Source of the DNA: Planctomycetota bacterium
GTDB lineage: Bacteria; Planctomycetota; Planctomycetia; Isosphaerales; Isosphaeraceae
Reading direction: 5' to 3'
Assembly (NCBI GenBank): GCA_028291545.1
Contig: JAQGHR010000040.1
Span: 1 to 64,000, forward strand
DNA length: 64,000 bases
The notes under the pieces are model-generated. The model was not told the DNA's origin and did not search any database. It was given only the letters and a program-made list of their open reading frames with translations. Below are positions 25,827 through 35,139 of this stretch, one piece after another. The position numbers were made by a program, and so were the translations under genes. Position 1 is the stretch's first letter. Each line of letters opens with the position of its first letter.

Positions 25827-26441
25827 TCAACCCCCTGTCACGAGCCTCACCAGGAGGTGGATCACGGGCAGCACCAAGATCAATACAATGATCGCTCGCA
25901 TGACCGTTCGCCTCCTCGAACCCGGCTCGGGCGCGAGGTCGTCCCAGGCGTCGTCGAGATCGTCATCCGCCTCGGCCACGGACACCCACGTCTGCGAAAG
26001 CACGATCCTCGCGTCATGGACGAGGTTTCGAGGCACCTGGAGCCTCACTCCTCCCGTCGCGACCGCATACAGCCCGTGGCCCCCCATGTGCTCGCCTTCC
26101 AGAAACGTCGGTATCCCTTCGGCTTCCAGCCGAATCCTTGGCGCCTGAGCCGCGATCGGCTGCGGATAGGCGGCGATCGAAACCCAATCGACGTAGTGTC
26201 CCTCTCCCAGATCGGGCGTCGCTGGCGGCCCGTCATCGAGGGGGATCTCGTGCTTCGGGCACGATTCGCCCGCCGCGATCAGCCAGAATCGGTTGCAGAC
26301 CGCGCAGTACCCGCGATCCACCATCGCCTCGCCACACTCGGGGCAAAGCGTTTGACCATCGGGGCCGGCCTGCTTACAGCGAGGGCAGAACCGTGGCCGC
26401 TTACAGGACGGCTTGTCTTGGATCACATCCCAGTCGGCCAT
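25827..26441 (-). CDS. Zinc-ribbon membrane protein with DUF2007-like domain
   Basis: The 204-residue protein has N-terminal zinc-ribbon cysteines (CPRCKQAG, CPECGEAM, CAVCNRFW and CPKHE at about 19-70). A DUF2007-like segment follows (VSIAAYPQPIAAQAPRIRLEAEGIPTFLEGE, and GGVRLQVPRNLVHDARIVL). One C-terminal membrane helix (about 183-202) makes it a tail-anchored protein. DUF2007 domains resemble signal-transducing PII-fold domains, but the function is unknown. It stands alone between the radical SAM and PlsY-fusion genes. Confidence 0.75.
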   Translation of the reverse strand: MADWDVIQDKPSCKRPRFCPRCKQAGPDGQTLCPECGEAMVDRGYCAVCNRFWLIAAGESCPKHEIPLDDGPPATPDLGEGHYVDWVSIAAYPQPIAAQAPRIRLEAEGIPTFLEGEHMGGHGLYAVATGGVRLQVPRNLVHDARIVLSQTWVSVAEADDDLDDAWDDLAPEPGSRRRTVMRAIIVLILVLPVIHLLVRLVTGG

Positions 26442-26531
26442 CTCTCGCGTTCCTCACGCACAATCGAGCGGTGAGGGCAAGGATAGTCGATCACTCCAGG
26501 GGCGGGGAAGGGTCTGGCCGGACTGGAGAGG

Positions 26532-28307
26532 CTACTTGAGGCGAGATTCGGCATGGCCCTCGACGTGGCCCGCGATCTTCCCTACCGACCCGCCGTCCTT
26601 CGGCTGCATGGCGATCATATGCACCCCGCCGGACCGGCTCGTCACCGCAATCAGACCGCGTTCGGGGGAGCAGGCGACTCCCGTGGGGCGGATCTCCGTG
26701 AAGTTGCCGGAACCGCGGAGGGGGAGGGTGCCCAGCGTCGCGGATGAGGCGAGCTTGCGGACTTCCAGCGTCGATTCATCAACCTGGACGCTGACGACAT
26801 AGTCGATTAAAGGGTTCACGGGCCGGGCCAGTCCTGGCGCGGGGGCGAGCGCGAAATCACGGTCGGACTCCACCGGCATCAAGATCCATTCGTCGCCCGC
26901 GATGGACGGGTACGGAACGCGTCCGGCCGAGAGCGGCGTCCGGCCGAGGAGGACGGGTTGTGAACGGTCGGTCAGGTCGATCGCGGCGACCTCGTTCGAT
27001 CCCTGGAGAGCCACCGCAACGTTGCGTTCGTTGGACGCGACCGAGATCCGCCAGGGATTGTCGCCGGCTCGATCGAACGGAACGCGGGAGACGACGCGAC
27101 CGAGTTTCAGGTCGACGACCTCCAGGGCCGGCAGGCCAAGCTTCGCGTTCCCTTCCGCCAGACCCGTGGTCAGAACCAGGGCGGCGGAAGCGTCGTCGAT
27201 CACCGCCATTTCGCTCGGATAATAGCCGACAGAAACGTTGACGCCCGTCTTCTTGCCGTCGAAATCGTAGCCCTGAAGATTGCCCGGCATGATGTGGCGC
27301 GAATCGCCCGAAGGCCGTTCGAGCACGAGGAAGCCTTGACGCGTTGCGGACAGGGCCATCGGCTGGCCGTCGAGCATAACATCCGATGTGAGTGTTAACG
27401 AACGGTCGTCGGCGACGCGGTAAATCATGAGGCGGTTGTATCGGGGGCAAAGGACACCCAGGACGCGCCCACCTTCGGCGAATACGGGACGGATGGCGCG
27501 CTGATGACCCGTCTTGACCCGGCCGACATCGACCAGGGTGAACGGGCCGCAATCGACGCTCGCCGTCCGCGTCAGACGCATCGCCAGCAGGGCGACCACC
27601 CCGACGACGGCCATGAACGCCAGGAGCCAGGTCGCGGCTCGGCCCGAAGGCGCGCGCCTGCGGCGGCTGATCTTCGGTTCCGTCCCCTCGCGAATCCGTG
27701 CCCAGTTCTTCCGATGCCTCCAGATCAGCATGGCGAACAGCCCCAGGGTGAGCACGCTGAACGCGAGGTGATCGCGGTCCCACGCGCTTTTCTTCTCAAG
27801 AAAGATCACTTCCGCGAAGTGAACGACCACGAACGCCAGCGCCCCGACGACCGACGAGAGAGAGACGTAACGGTTGACCCTCAAGGAAACGCCGAAGACG
27901 ACAACCGCCACCAGGGCGGCCATCCAGTCGAGGCCCAGCAACGCGCCGAGGCTCGTCGCCACGCCCTTGCCGCCCCGGAACTGGAGGTAGACCGGGAAAT
28001 TGTGGCCGAGGATCGTCGCCAGCGCGATCAGGATCGGCAGGTCGCCGGCGGCGTGGCCCCCGTAATATCTCACGAGGGCCGGGAAGCCGATCGTCGGCAG
28101 CAATCCCTTGAGCAGATCGAGCAGGAAGACGGCCAGGAACCCCTTCAGTCCCAGCACCCGACTTGCGTTGGTCGCCCCCACGTTGCCCGAGCCGACCGTG
28201 CGAATGTCGATCCCCTTCACCGCCCGCACGATCACGTACGCAAACGGGATCGAGCCGATCAGGTAGGCCAGGACGACGGCCGCGGTGGCCAGGCTATTCG
28301 GGCTCAT
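26532..28307 (-). CDS. PlsY acyl-phosphate:glycerol-3-phosphate acyltransferase fused to beta-propeller-like domain
   Basis: Residues 1-200 are a full PlsY: motif 1 GSGNVGATNASR (39-50), motif 2 GHNFPVYLQFRGGKGVAT (101-118) and the VSLSSV segment (148-153). PlsY transfers the acyl group from acyl-phosphate to glycerol-3-phosphate, the first acylation of membrane phospholipid synthesis. After a basic stretch, a further membrane helix (about 225-244) leads into about 340 residues of beta-rich sequence (250-591) with six or more strand blocks such as AIDDASAALVLTTG and NPWRISVASNERN, resembling a WD40/YncE-type propeller. Normal PlsY is about 200 residues with five helices and a cytoplasmic C-terminus, so the extra helix would place the propeller on the periplasmic side. 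I see no frameshift at the junction. Confidence 0.85.
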   Translation of the reverse strand: MSPNSLATAAVVLAYLIGSIPFAYVIVRAVKGIDIRTVGSGNVGATNASRVLGLKGFLAVFLLDLLKGLLPTIGFPALVRYYGGHAAGDLPILIALATILGHNFPVYLQFRGGKGVATSLGALLGLDWMAALVAVVVFGVSLRVNRYVSLSSVVGALAFVVVHFAEVIFLEKKSAWDRDHLAFSVLTLGLFAMLIWRHRKNWARIREGTEPKISRRRRAPSGRAATWLLAFMAVVGVVALLAMRLTRTASVDCGPFTLVDVGRVKTGHQRAIRPVFAEGGRVLGVLCPRYNRLMIYRVADDRSLTLTSDVMLDGQPMALSATRQGFLVLERPSGDSRHIMPGNLQGYDFDGKKTGVNVSVGYYPSEMAVIDDASAALVLTTGLAEGNAKLGLPALEVVDLKLGRVVSRVPFDRAGDNPWRISVASNERNVAVALQGSNEVAAIDLTDRSQPVLLGRTPLSAGRVPYPSIAGDEWILMPVESDRDFALAPAPGLARPVNPLIDYVVSVQVDESTLEVRKLASSATLGTLPLRGSGNFTEIRPTGVACSPERGLIAVTSRSGGVHMIAMQPKDGGSVGKIAGHVEGHAESRLK

Positions 28308-28353
28308 GGGTGCGTGCCGTCCTGTGTGGGGTAGGAGTTCACCGCGAGGCGTC

Positions 28354-29100
28354 TCAACCGATCTTCAGCTTGGGCCGATCGATATCGCCCAGGAAAGCCG
28401 ATCGCTTCGTCTGAAAGATCTCATTTGCCGCAACGTAATCGTCGTGCCGTCCGATGTCGAGCCACTCGCACTCCTGGCGGAAGGCGTGGACCGGCCGGCC
28501 GTCGTGGCGCATGGCTTCGAGAAGCTCGGGCATGGAAAGGGGTGAGCCGGGGGCGAGGTAGTCCCAGGCACAGGGGTCGAGGATGTACAGACCCATGCTG
28601 ACTTCGAACGAGAATTCGGGCTTCTCGCGGTAGCCGGTCAAGACATGGGGCGGGTTCGCGAAGTCCAGGACGCCGAAGTCGATGCGCACGGTGCGTGGAT
28701 AGGCCGCGATGGTCGCCGTCGCGCCGCTTTGACGATGAAATTTGTACATGTCGGAAAAATCAAGCGTCGTGAGGATGTCCCCGTTGAGCACCAGGACAGG
28801 CTCTCTCGGGCGATCGATCAGCGTCAGCCCGCCCGCGGTTCCCAGCGGTGTGACCTCGCGGCGGTACATGATCCGCGTGCCGAACCGGCGGCCGTCGCGG
28901 CAGAAGGTCTCGATGTACTCGGTCAGATAACCGGTGATGATGGCCACGTCGTCGAACCCGAACCTCGCGAGCTGGCGGAGCACCACCTCCAGGATCGGCA
29001 TCGGATTATCGTCGCCCAAGGGCATGAGCGGCTTGGGGAATACGTGCGTGAACGGCCGGAGCCTCGTGCCCTTGCCGCCTGCCAAGACGATCGCCTGCAT
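28354..29100 (-). CDS. Sugar-phosphate nucleotidyltransferase
   Basis: The 248-residue enzyme has the signature VLAGGKGTRLRPFTH at its N-terminus and the nucleotide/metal positions LNGDIL (about 104) and EKPEF. It activates a sugar-1-phosphate with an NTP, most likely GTP or CTP/UTP, to make a glycosyltransferase donor. It is close in form to mannose-1-phosphate guanylyltransferase-like proteins of about this size that lack the isomerase domain. It starts at ATG 29100 behind a strong site (GAGGAGG). It heads the sugar part of the surface-glycan block. Confidence 0.88.
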   Translation of the reverse strand: MQAIVLAGGKGTRLRPFTHVFPKPLMPLGDDNPMPILEVVLRQLARFGFDDVAIITGYLTEYIETFCRDGRRFGTRIMYRREVTPLGTAGGLTLIDRPREPVLVLNGDILTTLDFSDMYKFHRQSGATATIAAYPRTVRIDFGVLDFANPPHVLTGYREKPEFSFEVSMGLYILDPCAWDYLAPGSPLSMPELLEAMRHDGRPVHAFRQECEWLDIGRHDDYVAANEIFQTKRSAFLGDIDRPKLKIG

Positions 29101-29133
29101 GCCCGCCTCCTCACGAAAAAACCGGGGGTGCGA

Positions 29134-30384
29134 CTAGGCCCTGACCTCGCGTCCCGACCCGACCGCGACGCCCCGATGCTTCTGGTTCACGGCCTTCGTC
29201 CAGGAATCCACGCCCTCGCAAAGGTCCAGCAATTGATCCACATGCCGATCGAACGATTGCGCCCGGCCTAGCTCGATCGCGTGACGGGACATCTCGCGAC
29301 GAGCGGCGTCGCGGGTCATGTGTTCGAGCGCGGCGATCATCGCCTCATGGTCATCGGGGGAGGGGACGACGAACCCCTCACGCCCCTCGGTGATCAATTC
29401 GCCCGCGCCGTTCTTCGCCGTCGTGATGACCGGCAGGCCGCAGGCCAGCGCCTCGAAGACAACCAGGGAGCACGGGTCGTAGTAGCTCGGCAGCACGAAG
29501 AAGTCGGCCGCATGGAAGTAATCCTTCACGCTGGGCGCAAAGCCGACGAGGTGAACCGTCTCCGCCAACCCCAATCGATCGACCAGCGTCCGCATCGGAG
29601 GGAGCTTGCCCCCGCCGCAAACGAACAGGTGGATGGGGCGGACCGACGGATCGTTTCGCGAGCGCTTCGCCAGCGCTTCCAGCAGCGGAGGAAGGCCCTT
29701 GAGCCGGAAGTTGTGCGCGACGAACAGTGCGGCAAGATCCGTTTCGGCCAGCCCGTGCTTCTCGCGGATCGCCCGCCGCGACGCCGCAGGATCGGCCACC
29801 CTCAAGCGGTCGGCGTCGATGGCGTTGGGGATCACGCGAATCCGGTCAGGCGCCACTCCGCGGTACTGCTGAAGATCCCGGGCCACCATGTGGCTCACGG
29901 CCACGAACCGGGTCGACCGCGCCGGGTCGTATTGCGCACGCTCGATCCGACGATAAACGCCCCAGGACTTGGGGTTGAGCCGCTTCGAGGCCATATAGAG
30001 CGCACGCCGCCAACCGGCCGGAAAGCGCATCGCGTTCGCCACGAGGCTGGCCTCATGCACGCCACCCTGGGGGACCAGCACGTCTTGCGAATACGTGTTG
30101 ATAAATCCGAGAACGCAGTCGAACGGTGCGCGGGCGATCAACTCGACGAGCAGCGCCCGATGTGAGTCGTTCGCGAAGTTCCAGGTCCGCCGCGACCGGG
30201 TTGCCCCTCGCGCGGCGATGGGCCGGCAAATCAGCTCCCGAGGCAGCGCGCTTTGATCCCATTCGCTGGCAAACAACGTGACTTCGTGTCCGCGAGCGAT
30301 GAGCCGGCCGCAGAGATCGGCCACATACGTCTCGGCACCGCCCTTGGACGGATCGACTCGCTGAAAGGTGATGGCCAGCCGCAT
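29134..30384 (-). CDS. Glycosyltransferase family 4 (GT-B)
   Basis: The 416-residue GT4 enzyme has N-terminal ITFQRVDPSKGGAETYVADLCGRL and the C-terminal UDP/GDP-sugar binding segment SYYDPCSLVVFEALACGLPVITTAKNG, with the E-x7-E motif. The layout is that of LPS core glucosyltransferases (WaaG-like). It probably adds a sugar to a lipid-linked surface glycan in the cytoplasm. The ATG at 30384 has GAGGGAG 8 nt upstream. It lies 34 nt from the nucleotidyltransferase start and 16 nt from the InaA-type kinase stop on the same strand. Confidence 0.9.
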   Translation of the reverse strand: MRLAITFQRVDPSKGGAETYVADLCGRLIARGHEVTLFASEWDQSALPRELICRPIAARGATRSRRTWNFANDSHRALLVELIARAPFDCVLGFINTYSQDVLVPQGGVHEASLVANAMRFPAGWRRALYMASKRLNPKSWGVYRRIERAQYDPARSTRFVAVSHMVARDLQQYRGVAPDRIRVIPNAIDADRLRVADPAASRRAIREKHGLAETDLAALFVAHNFRLKGLPPLLEALAKRSRNDPSVRPIHLFVCGGGKLPPMRTLVDRLGLAETVHLVGFAPSVKDYFHAADFFVLPSYYDPCSLVVFEALACGLPVITTAKNGAGELITEGREGFVVPSPDDHEAMIAALEHMTRDAARREMSRHAIELGRAQSFDRHVDQLLDLCEGVDSWTKAVNQKHRGVAVGSGREVRA

Positions 30385-30399
30385 GACGCGCTCCCTCGA

Positions 30400-31254
30400 T
30401 CAATCGCCGCTGTTGTGTTTGCGATATCGTTCCGCCTTGGCGATGACCCGCCGCATCTGCCATCCGGCGAAGGGCAGGGCGGTCGCCTCGCGATAATGCC
30501 TCCAGAATCGCAGGCGGTCGCGATCGTCGATGCCCGCCACCTCGTAGCTCGAATAGAGCAACTGGCCCAGGTCCTTCCACCGCCAGCGGAACCCCAGGAG
30601 GCGGTGCTCGGCCAGGCGATGGAGATCGATCAACGTGAGGCGACCGCCGAGCGGAGATTGCAGGGTCGTGTCCAGGAAGAAATGGCACAGATAGAGGTCT
30701 TTATGGAAGACGCTGGCGGCATGAAGCCGGGCCGCGATCCCCGCCATCTCGACGATCAACTCGCGCTTGAGACGGGCGAACGCGTCCTCGGTCATCGTCG
30801 CTCTCAATCCGGGCCACACCTCGTTCAGCTCGCGACATCCGGTCAATTCGGCGACCATGAGGAAGCTCTGGAGCGTCCCCCACGGGCCAATCCTCTCCCC
30901 CGCGGCCACGGTGTCGGGCACGGCAACACCCAGCGATCGCGCGCGTTCGAGATGGGCCAGCTCGCTCGCGCCGGGCGTGAAGCGGAGCGAGGGGAACAGG
31001 AGCGCACCGAGCCGTGCCAGAAACGGCAGACGATAGTGTCTCTTGAGGTAGACCGAGAGCGGCCCCCATGGCGAATCGAAGCGAATGCGGGCCGTCGAAC
31101 GACCTTGCTTGGCGTGCAGACGATCCCGGGATTCGAGATCCATGACCGTGGCATCAAGATCCTCGGGCAGCGCGGCGCGATAGTCCTCGCTCAGCCAGGT
31201 CCAGCGGACCCCGCGCGTCAGGCGATCGAGGAGATTGCCATGCGATCGGCTCAT
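30400..31254 (-). CDS. InaA/RfaP-type lipopolysaccharide kinase
   Basis: The 284-residue protein is a small protein-kinase-fold enzyme of the lipopolysaccharide kinase (Kdo/WaaP) group. It has an invariant-Lys region near LSVYLKRHYRL, a catalytic loop of the type FHKDLYLCHFF (about residue 179), and the metal Asp in LTLIDLHRL. Such enzymes phosphorylate Kdo or heptose in the inner core. The start ATG overlaps the stop of the membrane glycosyltransferase gene upstream (ATGA at 31251-31254), so the two are translationally coupled. Confidence 0.85.
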   Translation of the reverse strand: MSRSHGNLLDRLTRGVRWTWLSEDYRAALPEDLDATVMDLESRDRLHAKQGRSTARIRFDSPWGPLSVYLKRHYRLPFLARLGALLFPSLRFTPGASELAHLERARSLGVAVPDTVAAGERIGPWGTLQSFLMVAELTGCRELNEVWPGLRATMTEDAFARLKRELIVEMAGIAARLHAASVFHKDLYLCHFFLDTTLQSPLGGRLTLIDLHRLAEHRLLGFRWRWKDLGQLLYSSYEVAGIDDRDRLRFWRHYREATALPFAGWQMRRVIAKAERYRKHNSGD

Positions 31255-32834
31255 GGCCGCATCCCCTTCCAGTCGGCCGGCGGTTGGAAGCGGTAGACCC
31301 GGACACCGACGTTGGTGCCGCCCTCTCGCTCGGGGAACGAGGCGATCGGTTCGGCCGCGTAGGCGAGGATCGCTCGCAAGGTCTCGGCGCGAGGACTGGC
31401 GGCGTTCCTCTCGTCCTCGCCGACGACCACATATGAGAGAGCCGGGTCCGAGAGGGCCTGCTTCACGTGCCAGTAATCATGTCCCGTCCGACCCGAAACA
31501 AACGTCGCCCACCCCCGAGTGTCGAGCACTTTCTCCGCCGTCCCCGCATGGGCCGACAACCATCGACCCGCCTCCCCGTGGCCCCAACGGCTGGGGTGCA
31601 GAGAATGGTGAAATTGCACCGAGATCGCTATGGCTATCATCGCGATCAGGGCGGCAATTCGCACGCAATTCGTCCTCGTCACCGATCCCGGAGACCGGTA
31701 CTCTCGCCAATCGCGCACCGTCCTGACGCACGCGAGAATTCCCGCCGAGGCGAAGGGCAAGGCGACGATGACGAGGCTGAGCGTGTGTCGCGAGGAGAGA
31801 TAACCGAAGGTGATCGCGTGACGAACGAGGACGACGACGAACAGGACGGAATAAACGCCGAGCAATCGCCATCCGGCAATCGATCGACTCCGCCATACGC
31901 CCCAGATCGTCAATGGTACGAGTAACAGGCCCATCGCCTCGGACCACCGCGCCCCGAGCTTCGTCACCGCTTGCGGAAAGCTGAGGCGCGTGGGATGACC
32001 GGACTCCTCCTTGGCGGAGAAGTCCCAGCGCGCGTCATCCAGGCCCGGCGGCAACCGCCTCTCGTTTCGCGATGCGGCGTCATGGGGTGACGGGATCGCC
32101 ACGCCTCGCCGGAGCGCCAGCTTTTCCGAGACCTCGCCCTTCACGATCGCATAGGAGCCGACCATCGTGAGGAAAGCGATCGACAGGGCCGGGATCGCGA
32201 TTCGTACCCTCGGGGCGTGAACCGATCGCGCGGCGGAACCCGTCCAAATCGCGAACTGAGTAAAGGCCGTGACCACCACGGCCAGCGGCACGATGGCGAC
32301 CTCGGGCCGAGCGAGATATCCCAGGCCCGCCGCGAACCCGCAGCCGATCGCCGAGCCGACGCCGCGGGTTCGCAGAGTCCGATGCCCCAGCCAGAGCGCG
32401 GTTGTGAATCCGAGCAGGGCCAAGGGGTCGCTGAGCGTGTCGTGCCCGATCTCGGCGGGCAGGGGGAGGAGAACGTAGAGTAACGCCGTCATCGCGGCGG
32501 TCGTGCCACCAAAGAGGGCTCGCGCCAGCAGAAACAGCGGGATCAGCAAGGCGATCGAAGCGAGCGCCGAAACGACTTGGGCCGACAATCGCCAGGAGTC
32601 GGGCGACGGCCCCATCCCGAGTGCGACGCACGGTTGTGCCACGGCGATCAAGGCCGGATAGAGCGGATGCTGATCCGAGCCGCGAACCACCGACATCCAG
32701 TTCTCCGCATGGAACTGGCGGGCCACCCGGAGGAATTTCAGGCCATCTTGGGCCGGGAGGCTGGATCGGGCGATGCCGACGCCATGAAGGATCGCCGCCA
32801 GCAAGACAATCGACGGCAACACGCGGCGAGCCAT
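31251..32834 (-). CDS. GT39/ArnT-like membrane glycosyltransferase
   Basis: This polytopic membrane protein (527 residues from ATG 32834; the frame extends to 32894) has an N-terminal helix and then the periplasmic loop LKFLRVARQFHAENWMSVVRGSDQHPLYPALIAVAQ. That loop carries a conserved acidic/His pattern resembling the PMT/ArnT family. About ten further membrane segments and a C-terminal soluble domain follow. Such GT-C enzymes use polyprenyl-linked sugars on the periplasmic side. A GGGAGGGG stands 11 nt before the chosen ATG. It overlaps the InaA-type kinase gene by four bases. Confidence 0.8.
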   Translation of the reverse strand: MARRVLPSIVLLAAILHGVGIARSSLPAQDGLKFLRVARQFHAENWMSVVRGSDQHPLYPALIAVAQPCVALGMGPSPDSWRLSAQVVSALASIALLIPLFLLARALFGGTTAAMTALLYVLLPLPAEIGHDTLSDPLALLGFTTALWLGHRTLRTRGVGSAIGCGFAAGLGYLARPEVAIVPLAVVVTAFTQFAIWTGSAARSVHAPRVRIAIPALSIAFLTMVGSYAIVKGEVSEKLALRRGVAIPSPHDAASRNERRLPPGLDDARWDFSAKEESGHPTRLSFPQAVTKLGARWSEAMGLLLVPLTIWGVWRSRSIAGWRLLGVYSVLFVVVLVRHAITFGYLSSRHTLSLVIVALPFASAGILACVRTVRDWREYRSPGSVTRTNCVRIAALIAMIAIAISVQFHHSLHPSRWGHGEAGRWLSAHAGTAEKVLDTRGWATFVSGRTGHDYWHVKQALSDPALSYVVVGEDERNAASPRAETLRAILAYAAEPIASFPEREGGTNVGVRVYRFQPPADWKGMRP

Positions 32835-33087
32835 GACGCGGAGACCCCTCCCTGAGAGCCGAGCGCGGCGCGATCCATCGGCCGTTGGCCGCATTCTAAC
32901 GGGATGCCGCGACTGGACAAGGGGAATCGCGAGTCCGACGCTCTTGTGGAGGTTTCGTGATCAAATCCTCGACCCGATGCGATGATGTCTACGGCCGTGC
33001 GTTCTCGACTCTCGGTGGACCGCCCGAGAATGCCCGGAAAGGAGTTTCGATTCCTATCGGGGAATTTTAATTCGGGCCGAATCACGC

Positions 33088-34023
33088 TCACGCCACGCGA
33101 CGGTTGATTCTGCGACGCGACGCATCCGCCCAGAGGTCGGTCAAGCTGGATTCCCAGCAAACCTTGGGGGACCATCCCGTCTCGCCGACCAGACGCGCGA
33201 TGTCGGCTCGAGAATCCGAAGGGCCATGACGAGCGGAGGGCGAGACGTTCTCTTCCAGATGAACCAGCCGACCGCTCAGTCGGATGAGTTCTCGCAATCC
33301 CTCCCCGACCGATCGAGATCGGCCGGTGCCGACATGATAGATCGCGCGGGATCGTCCATGCTCCGCCAGTGAGATCAAGGCCGCGGCGACGTCGCGCACG
33401 TCGATGAAGTCGCGACGGACATCGAGGTCGCTCACCCGCATGGTCAGCGGACCGGTCCCCGGCTCGGAGAGGGTCGAGGCAAACCGGCCGAAAGCCTGGC
33501 TTGGCGGGAGGCCGGGGCCGATCGGGTTGAACACCCTGGCGACCAGGACTTCCAGCGGTGGAGTCGCCTGCAAGCCCAGCCGCGACGCCGCCCACTTGCT
33601 CAGGCCGTAGGCGTCGGTCGGTCGGCAAGGATAATCCTCGCCGACCGGGAGCGCCTCGACCGGGACGCGACCCAGCTCCGCCGCCGATCCGGCCAGGACG
33701 ACGCGGCAAGGCCGTCCGGTCGCGCGGAGCGCGTCCAGAAGGAACGCGGTCGCGCGCGTATTCGATCGGTAGAGCTGCCACGACGGAGCCGGCGGGGTCC
33801 GCCCCGCGCAGTGGATGACGACCTTGGGGGAGAGCTCATCCATCGCTCGCGACAGGCCCGCGAGATCGTCGAGGTCGGCCCGGACGAAGTCTTCCAGCGG
33901 CCATCCCCCAGGATGGTGGCGACCGAGGGCGACGACACGGTTCGCCGGGCGGGACGAATCCGCGAGTGCGGAAAGTACGTACCGTCCGAGGAACCCCGTG
34001 CCTCCCGTGATGAGCCAGGTCAT
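33088..34023 (-). CDS. NAD-dependent sugar epimerase/dehydratase
   Basis: This 311-residue short-chain-type enzyme has the NAD site TGGTGFLGRYVL (about 6-17), the catalytic YGLSK (Tyr-x3-Lys) and a Ser in VLAGSAAELG. This is the extended SDR set used by GDP/UDP-sugar epimerases and reductases. It is likely to make a nucleotide-sugar precursor for the surrounding glycosyltransferases. The start at ATG 34023 was chosen because the ATGA overlap with the GT9 stop (34020-34022) and the GGGGAGG before it support it. The frame to 34155 is an artefact of overlap. Confidence 0.9.
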   Translation of the reverse strand: MTWLITGGTGFLGRYVLSALADSSRPANRVVALGRHHPGGWPLEDFVRADLDDLAGLSRAMDELSPKVVIHCAGRTPPAPSWQLYRSNTRATAFLLDALRATGRPCRVVLAGSAAELGRVPVEALPVGEDYPCRPTDAYGLSKWAASRLGLQATPPLEVLVARVFNPIGPGLPPSQAFGRFASTLSEPGTGPLTMRVSDLDVRRDFIDVRDVAAALISLAEHGRSRAIYHVGTGRSRSVGEGLRELIRLSGRLVHLEENVSPSARHGPSDSRADIARLVGETGWSPKVCWESSLTDLWADASRRRINRRVA

Positions 34024-35081
34024 CGTGGGTTGCGCCTCCCCGCGAGCGAACGATCCAGGAGCCCGACGGCCGCGCGAAACACGGCATCGGGTGAAAGCTC
34101 GATCATACAACGGTGATGACCCAGCGGGCAGGTCCCCTTCTGACAAGGCCCGCACGGGACCGGTTGCTGCATGTGGATTGCGTGCGGGTGATGCGTCCGC
34201 GTCCAGGCGATGTGCGTCGGCCCGAACAGGCTGACCACCGGGACGCCGAACGCCGCCGCGAAATGGCGAGGGCCGGAATCGGTCGTCACCATCAGCGCCG
34301 ACCGCTTCACGCAGGCCTTCGAGAGGCCCAGACTCATCGGCTCGTCGGCGAGGCTCGCGACCCGGGGATGGGCGGATTTCGCCACGATCTCACGCGCCGC
34401 GTCTCGCTCTCCGGGGCCGCAAACAACAAGGACCGAGACGCCGGGCTCCTCGGCGAGTCGTCGGGCGAGCGTGGCGAAGTGCCCCGTCGGCCAGCTCTTG
34501 GCCGGGCCGAAGGCTCCTCCGGTGTTCAGGCAGACGACGGGATCGGCACTCGAAAATCCCAGCCGCTCCCAGGCCCGATCGGCGGCTAGCTCGTCGCGAT
34601 CGGTCGTGAACAACTCCAGGCGCATGGAGTCGACCGGGCAGGAGAGGTGTTTCGCGAGTGCGAGATAGTATTCGACGATCGGAGTCGGGATGTAGTCGCC
34701 TTTCGCGTCGCGTCGCGGTTCAAGCCGGTCCGTCAGCAGAACCCCTCGACCCCCGCGAGCATACCCGACGCGACGACGAGCGCCCCCGAGCCTGGCCAGC
34801 AAGGCGGAGCGGAACGAATTCGGCAGCAACACGGCCAGATCGAAGCGATCCGCGCGCATCCGGCGGAGCAGGGGGCCGGTCCGATGCGACGGGTCGGCTG
34901 CCTTATGATGGAACGGGATGATCCGGTCGATCCACGGCGAGGCTTCAAGCGTCGGTGCCACATTCGGCCTGATGACCACCGCGATCTCCGCGCCGGGATG
35001 ACCCGCACGAAGGGCGCGCAGGGTCGGCGTGGCCATGACGGTGTCGCCGATCAGGTTCGGGGCGAAGACGACGATTCGCAT
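34020..35081 (-). CDS. Glycosyltransferase family 9, heptosyltransferase-like
   Basis: The 353-residue protein has the WaaF-like start MRIVVFAPNLIGDTVMATPT, a C-terminal donor-binding segment (TDSGPRHFAAAFGVPVVSLFGPT) and the cysteine pattern CGPCQKGTCPLGHHRCM typical of heptosyltransferase relatives. It would add a heptose or similar sugar to a lipid A-core-like molecule. The ATG at 35081 was chosen by family alignment; the frame to 35150 adds an unsupported N-terminus. Its stop overlaps the epimerase start, so the two are coupled. Together with LpxK this supports a lipopolysaccharide-like outer membrane. Confidence 0.9.
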   Translation of the reverse strand: MRIVVFAPNLIGDTVMATPTLRALRAGHPGAEIAVVIRPNVAPTLEASPWIDRIIPFHHKAADPSHRTGPLLRRMRADRFDLAVLLPNSFRSALLARLGGARRRVGYARGGRGVLLTDRLEPRRDAKGDYIPTPIVEYYLALAKHLSCPVDSMRLELFTTDRDELAADRAWERLGFSSADPVVCLNTGGAFGPAKSWPTGHFATLARRLAEEPGVSVLVVCGPGERDAAREIVAKSAHPRVASLADEPMSLGLSKACVKRSALMVTTDSGPRHFAAAFGVPVVSLFGPTHIAWTRTHHPHAIHMQQPVPCGPCQKGTCPLGHHRCMIELSPDAVFRAAVGLLDRSLAGRRNPR

Positions 35082-35139
35082 GGCGTATTTCGCTTCCGTG
35101 CGTACGCAATCGGTCCGTTCGTCCGTCACGGACGTTCGA

